Notes: generated from the sequence alone by a model not told the origin. Numbered from the stretch's first letter, positions 34,421 through 46,620 are shown. The stretch: 64,000 nucleotides of DNA from Enoplosus armatus (GCF_043641665.1 NC_092201.1:6481501-6545500), one strand, 5' to 3'. Numbers and translations are program-made.

Positions 34421-37400
34421 ATTTAAAAGCATTGCTTTCATCTGGGGATGCCAAGGACTCTAAAATATTTGTACCACACTATCTACTGGAGGCACAGCAA
34501 GGACAAATGGCTCTCTTTGGCAAGGCACCCTCAAACCCTGCTCACATCCTCCCTTTGCTCTATTCATTAAAACAGAAGTAGGTCACCTACAAAATGGCCG
34601 CCACTTGGCCACCCTCTCCGTCCCCCTTCCTGTCAGCATATGTTTCTCTCAGGCCTCAGCCAACAAGAGGCTCCTGAATAATACACTCAAACAAAGCGCC
34701 CTAAAGACAGACAGGCAGGAGATTTATTGCCCATATTTGAGGCTCTTTTCAAGATGCATTCCTCAGCCAATTTTCCTTTGCACCGCCTTTAATTACCTGT
34801 CTTAATAGGATGCCTGTAAGAGTGGCGGGATGTCTTCACTAATGTCTACTTTAGAACCGAGGGATAATTACACAGCCTTGAAATACGCAGAGATGCCTTT
34901 CAAAAGCAGAAGGAGAGGAGTGCAGCTAAGGGGAGGGGTGCAGGAGACAAACACATCCTCTTTTTTTGTCCTCGCAATTGGCATTGTCCAATTTGCTGAG
35001 CGTAGCTTCTAATTAGGTAAGTCATATTGCCATTGTTTGTTCTGTGCTTTAGGATTTGTGCATTTCTGTGTGAGTTTGTAAGTGTATCATTGTGGGTATG
35101 CGAGTGTCTCCATATGTGTATAGTGTGTGTGTGCTATCCTATCGAGGATCTCTTGTGGCTCTTTTTTAGTTCCCCTCAAGCAATAACCTAAATTCAGACT
35201 CCAACTAGCACAAACATGGCACACAGGCCCTCATGTTTTTTATGTTTGTTTGTTTATTAAGTTTCATTTCATTGATAGTTACCTCTTTAACCCAATTTCC
35301 ATGTGCTTAATCTGTGTCCACCATAATATAAACTGCCCACACATGGCGACCTATAAAGATACGCTCGGGAAGAACTGTGTAGTTATTTCATGTCACCATA
35401 TGGACTTTTCTTTCTCATTCCTCACATGCAATGTATGTATATGAGCTCATACTCTACAGATCTCTGATATAAACGGTCTTCAAATTACACACTTTGATGT
35501 AATAAGAGTCAAAACCATGAAGTCAGACACCCCCAAAGGGAAGTCTGAAGCACAGCGGCAGGGCTCTGGCTCTGTTGCCCTCATCCTGACACATTTTGGT
35601 TCTGTCATGGCTGTGACAAGCCCCAGATCCCCTTGCCGGTGTGATCAGAGCATGACAGGCCTGACCTCTGCCTGGCTGCTCTTCCCACTGGCAGGTTGAC
35701 TGACTGACGGACTGCCCACCCACCCTCTGAAACTTACTTTACCTTTGTTTATTTACACTAGTACACTGCCACATTCAGCAACACTGTGCAGAAATCCTAG
35801 GTGTGTACCCGTCAAGGCTACTGTATGTTTCTTACATATACTTATTTTCTATGTTCTGTATCAAATGCAGTGAATATTTAAATTTATGGGAGGAAAAAAC
35901 CCTGCATGACCCGCATGGAAATATTTACTCATACGGTAATACAAAATCAGACATAAGAACGTTGATTAGTTTCATGCAAGATCATTTCTCCCCAAGTCTC
36001 ACCCTTGGAAAAAGCATCTCATCTGCTCATGCATAATCACCCTGTCCTCTCTGCATATACTCTTCATTAATGCAGAGATTTAACGCAACCAGCCGGCCTG
36101 CAGACAGGTGCCATGTTCCTCCTGCAGCATGAATATGTATAAGACACTGCACTCAAACAATTTACATAAAGGATGATGGCCGCCTAACGTTAGCATGATT
36201 TGCAATGCATAGGGAGCATATGAAGGTTGCGTGCTTCATCTTTCCTCAGCGCATTCAGCCACACTCTCTCATTCTCTTATATTCTTTCTTCCTCCACCCT
36301 TTCTCCCTTCCTCTTTAACCTGTTAACAGTGACAGAGCAGATCGATGGGAGATTTAGTCTTGAAATGCATTGTTTTGTTACATTTTCGAGGTGTTGGACC
36401 TTGCAAGCAGTGACATGACTCTCTCCTGTCTAGTTCTGGTAGTAGGGAGTGTTTTTTTTTTTCTCTGAGCAAATCTGGAAGGCAGTAGTTTATAAATAAA
36501 GAGAAGTAGAGAAGATCACTTGCAGTGTTCACTGGGGCCGCTGGCGGGACAGCTGGTAATTCACAATAAATTGGAGGCTGAAGAAAGCCAGCTGCCCTGC
36601 AGGGGATAGGGAAATGTGCATGAAAAAAAAAGTGAATGGGAAAGCGTGTGTACACCTGTTATTATGTATGTATGTCTGTGTGCCTGTGGAGCTGACCAAA
36701 AGTCCTCAGTGGTCCTCTGGGAAAGTGCCTGATCCGAGCTCTGCTATAGTAGGAGTGGATGCACACTGAGGTGGAAGTGTGTGTGAGTGTCTCAGTTTGC
36801 TGGGGTTTGATTTCTACTTTAGATGTATTGATTCTGTCAGTGCTCCAGAGGCGCGTAGAGACTTGCTAGGATCACACCTCAGCTTTACAAAATAATCGCC
36901 TTTATGTGGAGCCTTTGCTCAGTGGCGTCATCAACTGTGAAGCTCCGTATTGAATATATACGCACAAATACCAATATGCATGTCAACACTCTTGAAACTG
37001 TCTTAGAACTCCCTCCACCTACCCCAACCACGCACAAGCAACTAAAGCAAAGACTAGATCTTTATAACAATGTGCCACCTCATGAAGTTGGATGAAATTA
37101 ATCTTAAACTTCTGTTGTTGTAGATAAAGGGGTGGAATGAAGTATGACTTTAGTACACAGTATATCAGGACAGCTGTTAGTTGGTTTTGCTGGTGCTGCT
37201 CTTTTCAACACTTGTTGTCAAACACCTCTAGAACTCCTCTTTGGTGAATACAACTATTAAATATATGTAGTTACAAGGGATGTGTAACTTTTTATTATTC
37301 TACCTCTCATGTCCTGCTAGTCTTTATTATTATATTATATTCCTCATAATATATGCTCACCAATGGCTTACCTAATTTAGAGCCATAAAGAGGTCAGATG

Positions 37401-37870
37401 TCCCAGAGCTGTCTCCACAGTTACATAGTATATCTGCAATTATACAACAATTAGCTCTGAGCACACACTGTGGGTCGAGAGACATTGCATTAGTGATTAC
37501 AGTCACAGTATACTGTATCAGTGATACCTGACAATTTGAGTGGTATCACTCTCCTTTGTTGACATTTAGTTAATACAGTTCTCAGCCTTGCCACATATTT
37601 AGAGTTGGAGAGAAACAAGATAACTTCTTCAGAATTACCACCTGAGGATAATAGGGATTTACATGGTTTATTTCCTGTACGTCCTTCCAGTCCTAATAAT
37701 TGTCACTTCCTTCCTGTGCTGATAATTGTTGACTGTGAGGACCAAGCACATAATTGACAACCTGACAGTTGACTGATGCATAAATCTAACAGCAGAGAAA
37801 AAGCCAAAGGCAGAGGAAGAATCTGAGCCCTAAAGTTAGCCTGTTAATAGACATGCAGCAGCATCAGAGT
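34421..37870. other. Non-coding DNA, nothing recognised
   Basis: This is unique sequence with small T and A runs (34,963; 36,452; 36,624). Parts at 34,600-35,020 and 35,500-35,720 are GC-moderate and complex and could be regulatory. Frames stay under 111 codons with no domain. Confidence 0.45.
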
Positions 37871-37874
37871 TGGA

Positions 37875-38566
37875 CTTGGATGACAGCTGCAGTTACTCGT
37901 TACTTTTCAGATGAAGATTTTACATTAAAAAACATGTTTTTTAAAATACAATGGATTGTTAAAGAAGCAGTGGTTCTCTACCTTTTTGGCTTGTGACCCT
38001 TTACAAAAACGCAGTGCCTAGTTGGGGCCCCTTGTCACATTTCACATGTGAACGAGTTGTTTGCAGTTTCTCTGCTGAACTTCTCAGATGGTTTCATTCA
38101 AATATCTGAATGTAAAATGATGTAGTATTTCTCAAGTAAAGCAAAGATCAGAGAAATAGTACACAAAATTAAGAAACGTATGCAGCAGAACTTTTGTTTT
38201 TCCCTCTTTCCTGCCCCATTAATCACCTCACGGCCCCTTAGATTTATCTTGAGACCCTCAGGAGGGGGCTCGATCTCTAGATTTAGAACTGTAGAAATGT
38301 ATATCAAGTAGTTAAAACTAGCTCCAGCTAGACCAGCTATAACAGTCAAAGGCTGCTTATGCATAAAAGCATCAGTAACAATCTAATGGCTAAGGTAATT
38401 TTGCTGCATAATGAGTACTTCTATTTTGATATAGTAAGTACATTTTGCTGATGATAGTTCTGTACTAATTTTGAATTCAGGACTTTTACATGTAATGGAT
38501 TATTTTTACATTAATGAATTGGCACTTTTACTTAGGTAAAGGATCTGAATACGTCTTCCATCACTG
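37875..38566 (+). mobile_element. Teleost repeat of the AAGTAAAGGATCTGAATAC type
   Basis: The left part (GACAGCTGCAGTTACTCGTT, GAAGATTTTACATTAAAAAA) and the right part (AAGTAGTTAAAACTAGCTCC, GCATAATGAGTACTTCTA, CAGGACTTTTACATGTAATG, TAAAGGATCTGAATACGTC, TTCCATCACT) follow in order a very abundant teleost repeat rich in ACTTTTACTTAAGTA. I know it from sequence rather than by name. The copy is interrupted at 37,968-38,291 by another element and its left end is truncated. It has no coding capacity. The AAGTA-rich arms suggest a non-autonomous DNA transposon. Confidence 0.85.
37968..38291 (+). mobile_element. hAT-like non-autonomous element nested in the older repeat
   Basis: It begins CAGTGGTTCTCTACCTTTTT followed by GGCTTGTGACCC, the familiar start of hAT-type elements in vertebrates, and ends near GACCCTCAGGAGGGGGCTCG...TTTAGAACTG, where the intact end would mirror GGTTCTCAACC. 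Possible degenerate 8-bp target duplications are TAAAGAAG before and TAGAAATG after (5 of 8 bases agree). It is 324 bases, without coding capacity. Because it splits the surrounding repeat, it is the younger of the two. Confidence 0.75.
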
Positions 38567-41064
38567 AAAATGTTCATTTGGGATACTTAAAGTCTACGAT
38601 AAGATATTGGTAGTACTGTAATATGGCTGTAAGTCATTACAGTAGTAGATCTCAGCCTGTCCTTTTTTTCTTATTAACATCCAAAGATGCAGCATCAGTG
38701 AATATTAATATTATAAAACAGGACTCAGATGCAGTATGTTAGCAATACCAACAAATATTTTGGCTATTTTAATCCATTAGCAGCCAGGGGTCCCTCCCAT
38801 CCTGACACAGCAAATCACTTGTTAATAAGAAAATATGTTAAATCATTGTCTCCATTTGGATCTTGGCCAGAAGGTTTTCTGTGGTTCTCCTCAGCAGCAG
38901 ATGAGCTCCCTGTGGGAAACTAATTTAGTGCTCACACTGTACGTAGACGGTCTCCCACCAGGCTGTCTATATTATTGGGTGTATTTTCTCTCACTCACTC
39001 ACTCTCTTTTCTCTCACATGCTTCAGCAGTCTTCAATCTGTCTCTTTTGTTATTGTCTTGGCTTTTGTCTGTTTTTTTTGCAACTGATCTCGTCATGGCA
39101 TGTTGCATTCTCTTCATCTCTCTTACAATAAGTATTTTCAAAACTATACTTATCAACACTCTTTTCTCCCCTTTGTCAAACTACAGTATTTATGTCCTAC
39201 TTCATTCGTCTCGTCCCTTCTTTATGTCTCTCTTCATCTCTCTGCTTCTAATTTTTCCGTCCTGCGGTAGCTCCACCCATCATCTCTCTCCCCGTTCCTC
39301 TCACTTACTCAGTAAGCAGCTTGGGTTTTTAAACTCTAGGCTATGGCAATAGCACACTGCCCATCTGTCACGGCAGAGAGTTGCCATGAAATGGCCAGCT
39401 CCTCAGCATCGCCGTGTGATCTTCTTATATGCTGTGAGCATGGCACTCACCCATCTCCCTCTGGGAAGAGAGAAAAAAAATTCCCCTCCTCACCCTGTAA
39501 GGCAAAGAGAGACTGTCAGATTTAGACTGAGCAGTGAAGAGATGGGCTTTCTCATGCTCTCAGGCTCATACTAGAGGGCACAGCTTAAGGGGAGCAGGCA
39601 GCCCACGGTTATGGAATTATAAGAAAGACACCCAGCACATCAGGTTAAGTCTTTGGCAGAGGATTATGGGTAAACAGGAAGTGTCCCTTTGCCACAGCAA
39701 CTAGTGCACAGTTTCATTTCCTGGCTGGCACGCAAATGGAATAAACTCAACTCTAACCCATAAAGAACGGCACCCGTACATAAATAATCTCAAAGTACAC
39801 CCTGCTACACATTCACAGACACGAACCCCCATTTCAATCCAAGATGTGGCAAATCTCACTGCAGATAAACCGCTGGGTTTGTCCCCCTGTGAATAAATCT
39901 GACTGTTAACGTATCCATCCTCGACTGACGATTTATGGTTTATGACTTTAAAGTTTACTTCTGCTCACATCGCTAACAAAACGTGATTACCCACTCATGT
40001 GTGACTCGACTGGAATAAATTGAAGCAGTTTTATGTGCATGTGGAGAAAATGATTCTGAATCAAATTTGTGCCCTGATTTTTCTCCGTCGGATGCAGTAC
40101 AAACACAGCTCCCAGCTGGAATTCTGCAACATTTAGATGAGATGATTGTTCGGTCCCTACTTGTCCTACTTGCTTTTGTTCAATTTTGAGTGGGCACCTG
40201 GGAAAGAATGGAAACAGGCTTGTGTGATGGGAGAAGGAAACGGAAATGTAGGTGAGAGTGATCCCCATTAAATCAGAATGATCTGCAATGTGTCAGTCAG
40301 TAAGATAATTGCCAATTTGAGGCACAGAGAGTATAGTTGGCACGTTTGCAAGGCCCACTTTCCATCTTCCATCTCTGCAACCATACTCAGTGGTTTATTC
40401 AGGAGACTAATAGAGTGTAAATTGTTTGTCCTGAGAAAATGGATATAATCACATTCAGTTAGCTCTCAATCATGTTCAAATGGCATCATGTGCAGTAGTT
40501 TAGGGATCTGGGTAACATGGAACACTGGTAATGTGGCTTCAGCAAAATTACCACTGTGCTTTAGTATATTAGCAGCACACAAATATCCACATTTTTGAAA
40601 AGTTTGGTTTAAGCTGATATTTACACAAGGTCAATAGTATCCCAGCTCCATTCTTTGGATGCCATTGACCTTTACATCAGTTTAAACTGTACATTGAATT
40701 CTACCATTAGGTACATTGCACGTCTGCCCTGGAGATGCAGTCCTCATCTGTTGGCTGCTACATAATTTATAACACTTGTCTCTCTGTGAACTGTGGCTGC
40801 ATCTGATGTGTAATCTAGAGAGGATCGATGCCTGACGGCTGAAGTTGGGACAGAATACCTGTTCTGTCTAACCTCAAATGTCCAGTGGGAAATACGGAGG
40901 AGACATTTTGAAACTGCAAATAAAATTTGTTGGCACCTTAATCAAAATGTCAGCTCGTTCCTCTCTGTCTGTCGCTCTGCCCTTCTATCCCTGCTTCTAG
41001 TTCTCTGCAATAAAATTGGGCATACTGTATGTGATGCTTAGCACGTACACCTGAGAGTCCTGAG
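38567..41064. other. Non-coding DNA with a CT tract
   Basis: There is a pyrimidine-rich tract at about 38,985-39,310, over which plus-strand frames of 98-125 codons are Ser/Leu/Phe-rich and not gene-like. The remainder is unique sequence with no recognised family. Confidence 0.45.
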
Positions 41065-41088
41065 ACTTCTACAAGTGCTTGTAGAAGT
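41065..41088. repeat. 11-bp perfect inverted repeat with 2-base loop
   Basis: ACTTCTACAAG and CTTGTAGAAGT are exact reverse complements separated only by TG. This near-palindrome of 24 bases could form a cruciform. It is too short for a microRNA precursor. Confidence 0.9.
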
Positions 41089-42869
41089 ATCTGTATTGTA
41101 TATGTCACAAGCATGCAGCTTTAAGGGGCATAAAAGCTGCTTGTAGGTTCTTTTGTGTGTTATAGACATGCAGCACTCAAGGGCAGATGTATGCTTACAG
41201 TATGATGCCAGGCTATCAGTTTTAAGGATGATAGTTCTACGTCAGACATACAGTACAAACCTTGAGCAAATGGTATGCCCGGAGGACACACTTACACACA
41301 TACACTGTTGAAAAGGAAAGAAAATATAACTAGGGCATTGGAATTTCTCACCGTAGCCCTTCTGTGGCGTTTTCCCCTGTGACATAATTTGGTTCTGATG
41401 AAATACAAAGGGCTTGTGTGCCTCCACACTTTGTTAGCATTGTTCAAAAGCAAAGTTTATCAGGTGGACCGGCAAGTTTGGGGAATTGAAGCACTGCTTT
41501 CGCGGCTTCCAAACTCATGAAGAAAGCAGTACCTTCAAGCTAGAACCCATACACTCAGCCTCCTCACTTTGTAGACACATTTCATATGTTAATCCATATT
41601 TGCCTTTGTTTTTTTCTACCTGTGCAAATGTGTGCTGATGCCCAGTTTGAGTGATTTCCAAGGGGAAATTATGGAAAATGTCCAGAGAAATTTTTAGGGT
41701 TTTCTCCACTGAAAGTCAGAGCTGTGTGTAGAAATGCCCTGCGAGGTGGTACAGTTAGTGTGCTGTAATGCTTCCAAGCTTGCCAGTTGTTGGCAAGGTA
41801 ATTTGTGCTGCCTCGGAAGAATACAGGATGCACAATTGCAGAGATAATATTGAAAGATGTGCTAAAACCCCAAATATCCCTTTTTTTACCCCTTTATTCA
41901 GAGAGTTATGTGATATAATTAAGTGATGTTATTGACTATATTATGTACTGGCATAGTAATTTACTCTAACCAAAGTTCTGTTGTTCTTACTCTCCGCCTG
42001 GCTGTTTTGTCTGGCTTCATCAATTGAAAAAAGATGAACGAAAACACTATCCAACATAATCCATACTTACACTGCTGCTTAGTCAAGAGTAAGCTGTGCC
42101 TTTGCCATAAATGCCGTCTTTCGACACAATAACAGATGAGAATGCTTTTCGTTTGTAGCAGGATTTTCTGAACAAGATTTTCTATCTCAAAAGCCCCTTA
42201 ATGCTTCCTGCCATGTCTCTGTTTCAGCCCTTGTTGGCAAAGGGCTCGCACTCTTAGCTGCAGGCCACACCACAGTGCAGCCGTAATCTCCACAGTTGCC
42301 TGATCAGGCACAATTTCAAACACACCGCGTTCCAGTGTGCCAATTACTTATTGCCAATTGTCTGTCCTGGACGCAGAGCTTCTGTGATGGAAATGAGAGG
42401 AACAAAGCCAGGAGGGGGCTGAATATGTCTCCTGATACTTTATGGGCCTGTAGTTTTTAGACCTGCTCATTTTATTGGTTTGAACTTTGGTCAGTTTTGT
42501 TCTTGTCTTTGTGGTGTTTAGTATGGCCATTTTTCTACCCACACAAGCTGAAAAATCAGCACTCCACCCAAAGAAAGCTTGACTCATCATCATATCTCTA
42601 ATCCCTTTGGTATCCTTTGGTATAAAACAATCAAAGGCAAAGTGACACAAACATGCTGTGAGCACTTTACTGATTACAGTACACATTACATGTTTTCTGG
42701 GTCTTGAAGTTCAAAATTCGCATTGGCAGCTCTATAGCAGCCAATATGCAGTCAGGGTGGGGATGGTCAGCAGCTGATCTGGGTATGTACTTTGTATACT
42801 TAGAGTATCCCTAGTTGATTCTCTTCAGGGGGATGTACCAATCCAACTTGGTGCATGTATATTGACAGT
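41089..42869. other. Non-coding DNA, nothing recognised
   Basis: This is unique sequence, with a short direct repeat CCTTTGGTATCCTTTGGTAT near 42,605. Frames of up to 112 codons on the minus strand show no domain. Confidence 0.45.
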
Positions 42870-43006
42870 ATACAGTCGAGAGTTGAGACGGTAAATGTGG
42901 GAAGAGAGAATGACATGCAAACAAAGGTCCCCGGCTGTAATCAAAACCCAGGGCATTGACGGTTTATGTGGCACACATCTTAGCCCCCAGGCCACAGTTA
43001 CGTCCC
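42870..43006 (+). mobile_element. Teleost short repeat, GAATGACATGCAA family (copy 1)
   Basis: Landmarks in order are GGTAAATGTGGGAAGAGAGA, ATGACATGCAAACAAAGGTC, CCCGGCTGTAATCAAA, CCCAGGGCATTG, GGTTTATGTGGC and CCCCAGGCCAC. I recall this order from a short interspersed repeat common in percomorph genomes. A second, diverged copy in the same orientation is at 54,717-54,832. It has no coding capacity. Whether it is a SINE or a MITE is not resolved. Confidence 0.7.
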
Positions 43007-43159
43007 CATTTCTTCATTAATTTATTTAGTCTCTTTGTGATTCAGCAACAACCGTGCTATCTCTCAACCTTATCTTTTACCTTTCACCTCCCGGTGTTAC
43101 TGTAACGCAGGGGGTAACTGACCATGACCTGTCTTACATATGTGCCCCCTCACTCTACA

Positions 43160-43273
43160 GTACCTCCTCTCCTTCTTGTCTCTTCTGGTTGCTCTGCTCT
43201 CCAGTCCTCCTTTCTCTCCCTCCAAGCTGCTCTCTCCCTCTCTATCGCTCTCCTGTTTGCCATGCTTGGGTAG
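43160..43273 (+). promoter_or_regulatory. Polypyrimidine tract and candidate splice acceptor
   Basis: About 110 bases of CT-rich sequence precede a TTGGGTAG at 43,266-43,273, which could be the acceptor for the exon that follows. Alternative AGs inside the tract are CTCTACAG at 43,152-43,159 and CTCTCCAG at 43,197-43,204. The TAG acceptor is weaker than CAG, so the exact exon start is uncertain. Confidence 0.35.
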
Positions 43274-43439
43274 CTACTTGCGTCCCCATGGGGTGGTCCA
43301 TCAGCCTGCTTTGCTGAGCCCTGACTGGACATCAGTGCCCGGATTCCCCACCAGTGGAGTTCAGGTATCATCTGTTAGCACATCAGAGCCAGAGTCAACC
43401 CCCCACAGTCCCACAGCCGCAGACCCAGTGACTCAATAA
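43274..43439 (+). CDS. Possible terminal coding exon of an unidentified gene
   Basis: A plus-strand frame reads SYLRPHGVVHQPALLSPDW, then TSVPGFPTSG, and ends in a Ser/Thr/Pro-rich tail, SEPESTPHSPTAADPVTQ, before a TAA stop at 43,437-43,439. The frame is open back to 43,140, but the upstream part is the CT tract. Support for a real exon: codon use is unlike the low-complexity neighbours, a polypyrimidine tract and AG lie directly upstream, a stop is followed by an AT-rich 3' UTR-like stretch, and AATAAA lies about 435 bases further on. Ser/Thr/Pro-rich last exons are common in transcription factors and adhesion or receptor tails. I do not recognise the protein and found no partner exon in the window. 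Against it: the frame is short and the opposite strand is also open. Confidence 0.33.
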
Positions 43440-43895
43440 GAAGACTGTGTCCTGGATCTGCTTTATAGAGACTAGAGACTTATGCCTGTACCAAACCGAG
43501 GTAGATGAAGTCTGAAGTAATGGCTGTTTGGAGGTGCATTCACTTAAGACTATTGTTAGCAGTTAAATTTAGATTTTATTTATTGCACAGAGTAAACAAT
43601 GAAGAGGTGAAACAATGAGACGTTTTTTCTTTTTAGCAAATTAAGTATTCAGAATGGAACGGACATGGGCTTTTCCTTTTTGTGCTTTATAATATTTTAT
43701 GGTTGCACCTTTACTCCCGTTGAGAAAGTTTAACAGCATGATGCAAGTATGCTGAAAGGGAAGAGATCTGTTATTAGGACACCTAAACTTTTAATATTGT
43801 TTGTAATTTCTTGTATGTGATGTGATTCCTATTCTTTCCTTTGATGATGTACACTGCAATGACCCAATTTCCCAATAAATCATGTCACACGTCCA
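43440..43895 (+). other. Candidate 3' untranslated region
   Basis: After the TAA the sequence becomes AT-rich with several T runs (GACGTTTTTTCTTTTTAGC, TTTGTAATTTCTTGTATG), contains no long frame, and ends near an AATAAA hexamer. This is consistent with a vertebrate 3' UTR of about 450 bases. It depends entirely on the upstream exon being real. Confidence 0.3.
43874..43879 (+). terminator. Candidate polyadenylation signal AATAAA
   Basis: An exact AATAAA follows CCCAATTTCCC and is followed within 15 bases by GTCACACGTC. The downstream GT/T-rich element expected of a strong site is not obvious. The signal is assigned to the possible gene ending at 43,439. Confidence 0.3.
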
Positions 43896-45461
43896 CACAC
43901 ATAGCTGAAATATGCACCCTGCAAATATGCTAACAAACCCATCAAGCTAAGCCTTGCTTTGCTTTGATTTCTAATAGAAACTACCAACAGAGTGTGTTGC
44001 AGTTCATCTGCCACTGTACCCTGCTCTTGACCCAGAGCTAAAACCTAACAGGGTTGCCAATACTTATAACCTTGCTGTATTAAAGCAGCAGTGCAGGTGG
44101 AAATTCCAAATGGGCACTGTCGTAGAAAGGTCTTAATCAAAAGCTGCCCTTCCTCAGACCTTGTCTTGTACCTTGCACTTTTCCCACAGCGCTCATACCA
44201 TCCTGCTGTGCCCAGCTCCCCTTGACCCACTAAATCCACAGAGGCAGCACTAACACAGATCTCAAGGACTCTTGGATGTCTTTCACATTATTTGGCTGGG
44301 CTAAGCTGACCTGAATTTAATCAATTCTGTGTTTTTAGTTTAGGAGAAAATGAAATCTGTCTCTTTGCTTTTCTGTCCAAAATGCATACAATTTTGCCAT
44401 TTCCAAATATATTCGGAAAAATGTGTTCATGTCTGTCATATTTTGAAATAATAAAATAATCTTTAGCTGAGATTATCCAGAATATCCCAGATAATCTCCA
44501 TGTGATAATTCAAACATTCCTGCAGGACTGTGTTCTGGTAAAACACTCAACATGGTCCATCAATTTTATTTACATTTACATGATACATATCTGCCATTTT
44601 GGTTAAATCTCCACATGCCATTACTCTCTGCCTATTAAAGGAATGTAGCAACAAAACAAATCACTATGGGAAAAGAGAAATTGGAAATGATCCAAAGAAA
44701 TGCATTCTTTGCTCTTTTCTCTCCTCCCGCCATCCTGAAAAATGATATTTCATGCATGATAAGCTCCAGCAAATGATATTATGTTTGTATATCATCTGTT
44801 TCTGGCATGTGCTCAGATCATAATGACGGATAGCTCCTTAGGAATGCCAAGGCACTCTCTGCTCGCCTATTCTCCAGGCTAAGGGATTTTTCTAACAGAT
44901 TCATCTGCGGGTGTCAGTTTGTTGGCATTGATTGGGCCTAACGGGCTTTACGTGGAGATATAAGTTTGTTTGGTAAAATTGCAAATCCGGGATGACAGGT
45001 TATGTTTACTGCTTGCTGAGGAAGAGTGTGAAGTAGTTTCCTTGGGGAAATGAAAACAAGAAGAAATCACGGAGGTGTAATTTTCTCAAAGTTATTTACA
45101 TCATTTTGACACAAAAAAATTCATACATCTCTAAATTTATCAGAGATTCTGCCCTAAAATGCTTCTTCAGGAACCTTGTAATAATACATTTTAGTTATGC
45201 ACATTCCAATCTTCATCCTCCTGAGCTGAAAATGCTTCTTCCTTCAAAATTATCAGTGCATATCATCTCACCTGACTTAATGTGCAGACCTCAGCTCAAT
45301 TAAGGGTGCATCCCATTTACCACATTAACCACATAGTCCACCTCCCTGCTTATGAGAGGTCATTAAAACATTCACCTTCACAGGTCAATAAAGATTTTAA
45401 AGCCCTGTAAGAATGCTGAAGGCAGGTCTCCGCAGGCTAAGCACTCACTCACCCTGGGTTC
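43896..45461. other. Non-coding DNA, with a CNE-like part at 44,740-45,000
   Basis: This is unique sequence downstream of the candidate gene end. The stretch at 44,740-45,000 is complex and repeat-free (TTGGCATTGATTGGGCCTAA, AGTTTGTTTGGTAAAATTGC), with a texture typical of regulatory DNA. No coding frame. Confidence 0.35.
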
Positions 45462-45481
45462 CACACACACACACACACACA
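45462..45481 (+). repeat. (CA)10 microsatellite
   Basis: Ten perfect CA units with degenerate CA-rich flanks up to about 45,510. Confidence 0.96.
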
Positions 45482-46379
45482 TTTGTACCCAAACAACACA
45501 CACAGACACACTAAGACAATTATACTGGTCTTGCTGGGATCAAACTCAGCCATTCCAGCTCCCAAAGGGAGGCTGTCCATTAGGCGAACAGGTTGATCTC
45601 ATTAATACTGCTGGGATCAATGAAGTGTACAATTGGTGGCTCTAATGACTTGACTTCTCATCTGCAATGCAGTAAATGATGGCAGATCTGATTTAAAGGC
45701 ACAGGCTTCAGAAAATTTAGATTGACTCCCTCGCACTGACACAGTGTGAAAAATGTAAAAGAACTCCCTCGCCTTCAAACATCTCTTCCATAATTCACTC
45801 AAACACTGTGTCGCGATGTATTTTTTATTTTTATTGCATTTTTTAATAATCACTAACGCTGATGAATGGCCTCTCATAAACATATTTAAGATTATGAGAA
45901 AATCATTGGATGTATTACACATTTTTTTTCATGACTTACAGCTCCGGGTTATCTTCTCGACAGTAATGCTGGCGTGCATTTTTCATCTCCCTCCACAAAG
46001 CCAAATAATAACCATCACAGGATAATAAGCGGCTTTACAAGTCTTCTGTCTAGTGTGATATTAAAATTCTCAATATTGGCAGGGTGAAGGACTGCAGGTG
46101 TATGTGCATGTGGGCACAGAAATCAGTGTGTGTTTACTCACGTTCATACCTCCCGTGATTATTTTTGTGCACGGATATAATATTAGAACAGGTATGCATA
46201 CAGGTCGGTTGAAAACCAACCAGTCCTTGTATTTTCTCTCTCTCTCTGTCTCTCTCTTTCCCCCACTCGCCCGCCCTCTGCATATGCCAAGCTGGCTTGC
46301 ATAAGCCTGTGTGTGAGCAAAATGTGTTCAGTCCCGCCAGGTTGTGACACCGGGGAATCCATCATGCTTCTTTATTTGT
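45482..46379. other. Non-coding DNA, nothing recognised
   Basis: This is unique sequence with a TC-rich run at 46,236-46,260. Frames of up to 101 codons show no domain. Confidence 0.45.
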
Positions 46380-46620
46380 TTTGCGTGGCTGGGCACCGAC
46401 TAATCAATCACCCCTACCTTTGTTGTCTAATCTTGGTGCAATTGCCACACTTCCCCATGGGAGCCTTTCATTGATCTGAGGATATCAAAGAGAGATTGTG
46501 ACAGCACCTCTGAAAGGTCAAAGGCCATGAGCTTTGATCCATAAAAATGCACATCATGTAGGATGTTGAGTTGGGTCCATGATTCTGTTGTGTTAATTAT
46601 CATTAGACTATAGCAATGCA
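46380..46620. promoter_or_regulatory. Candidate enhancer with DR1-like and TCF-like sites
   Basis: This is a repeat-free block. It contains AGGTCA-A-AGGCCA at 46,515-46,527, one mismatch from the DR1 consensus bound by HNF4, COUP-TF/NR2F or RXR heterodimers. CTTTGATC at 46,532-46,539 resembles a TCF/LEF site. GACTAATCAATCACC near 46,398 and GTGTTAATTATCATTAG near 46,590 add homeodomain-type cores. The close spacing of unrelated motifs is enhancer-like. Function is inferred. Confidence 0.3.
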
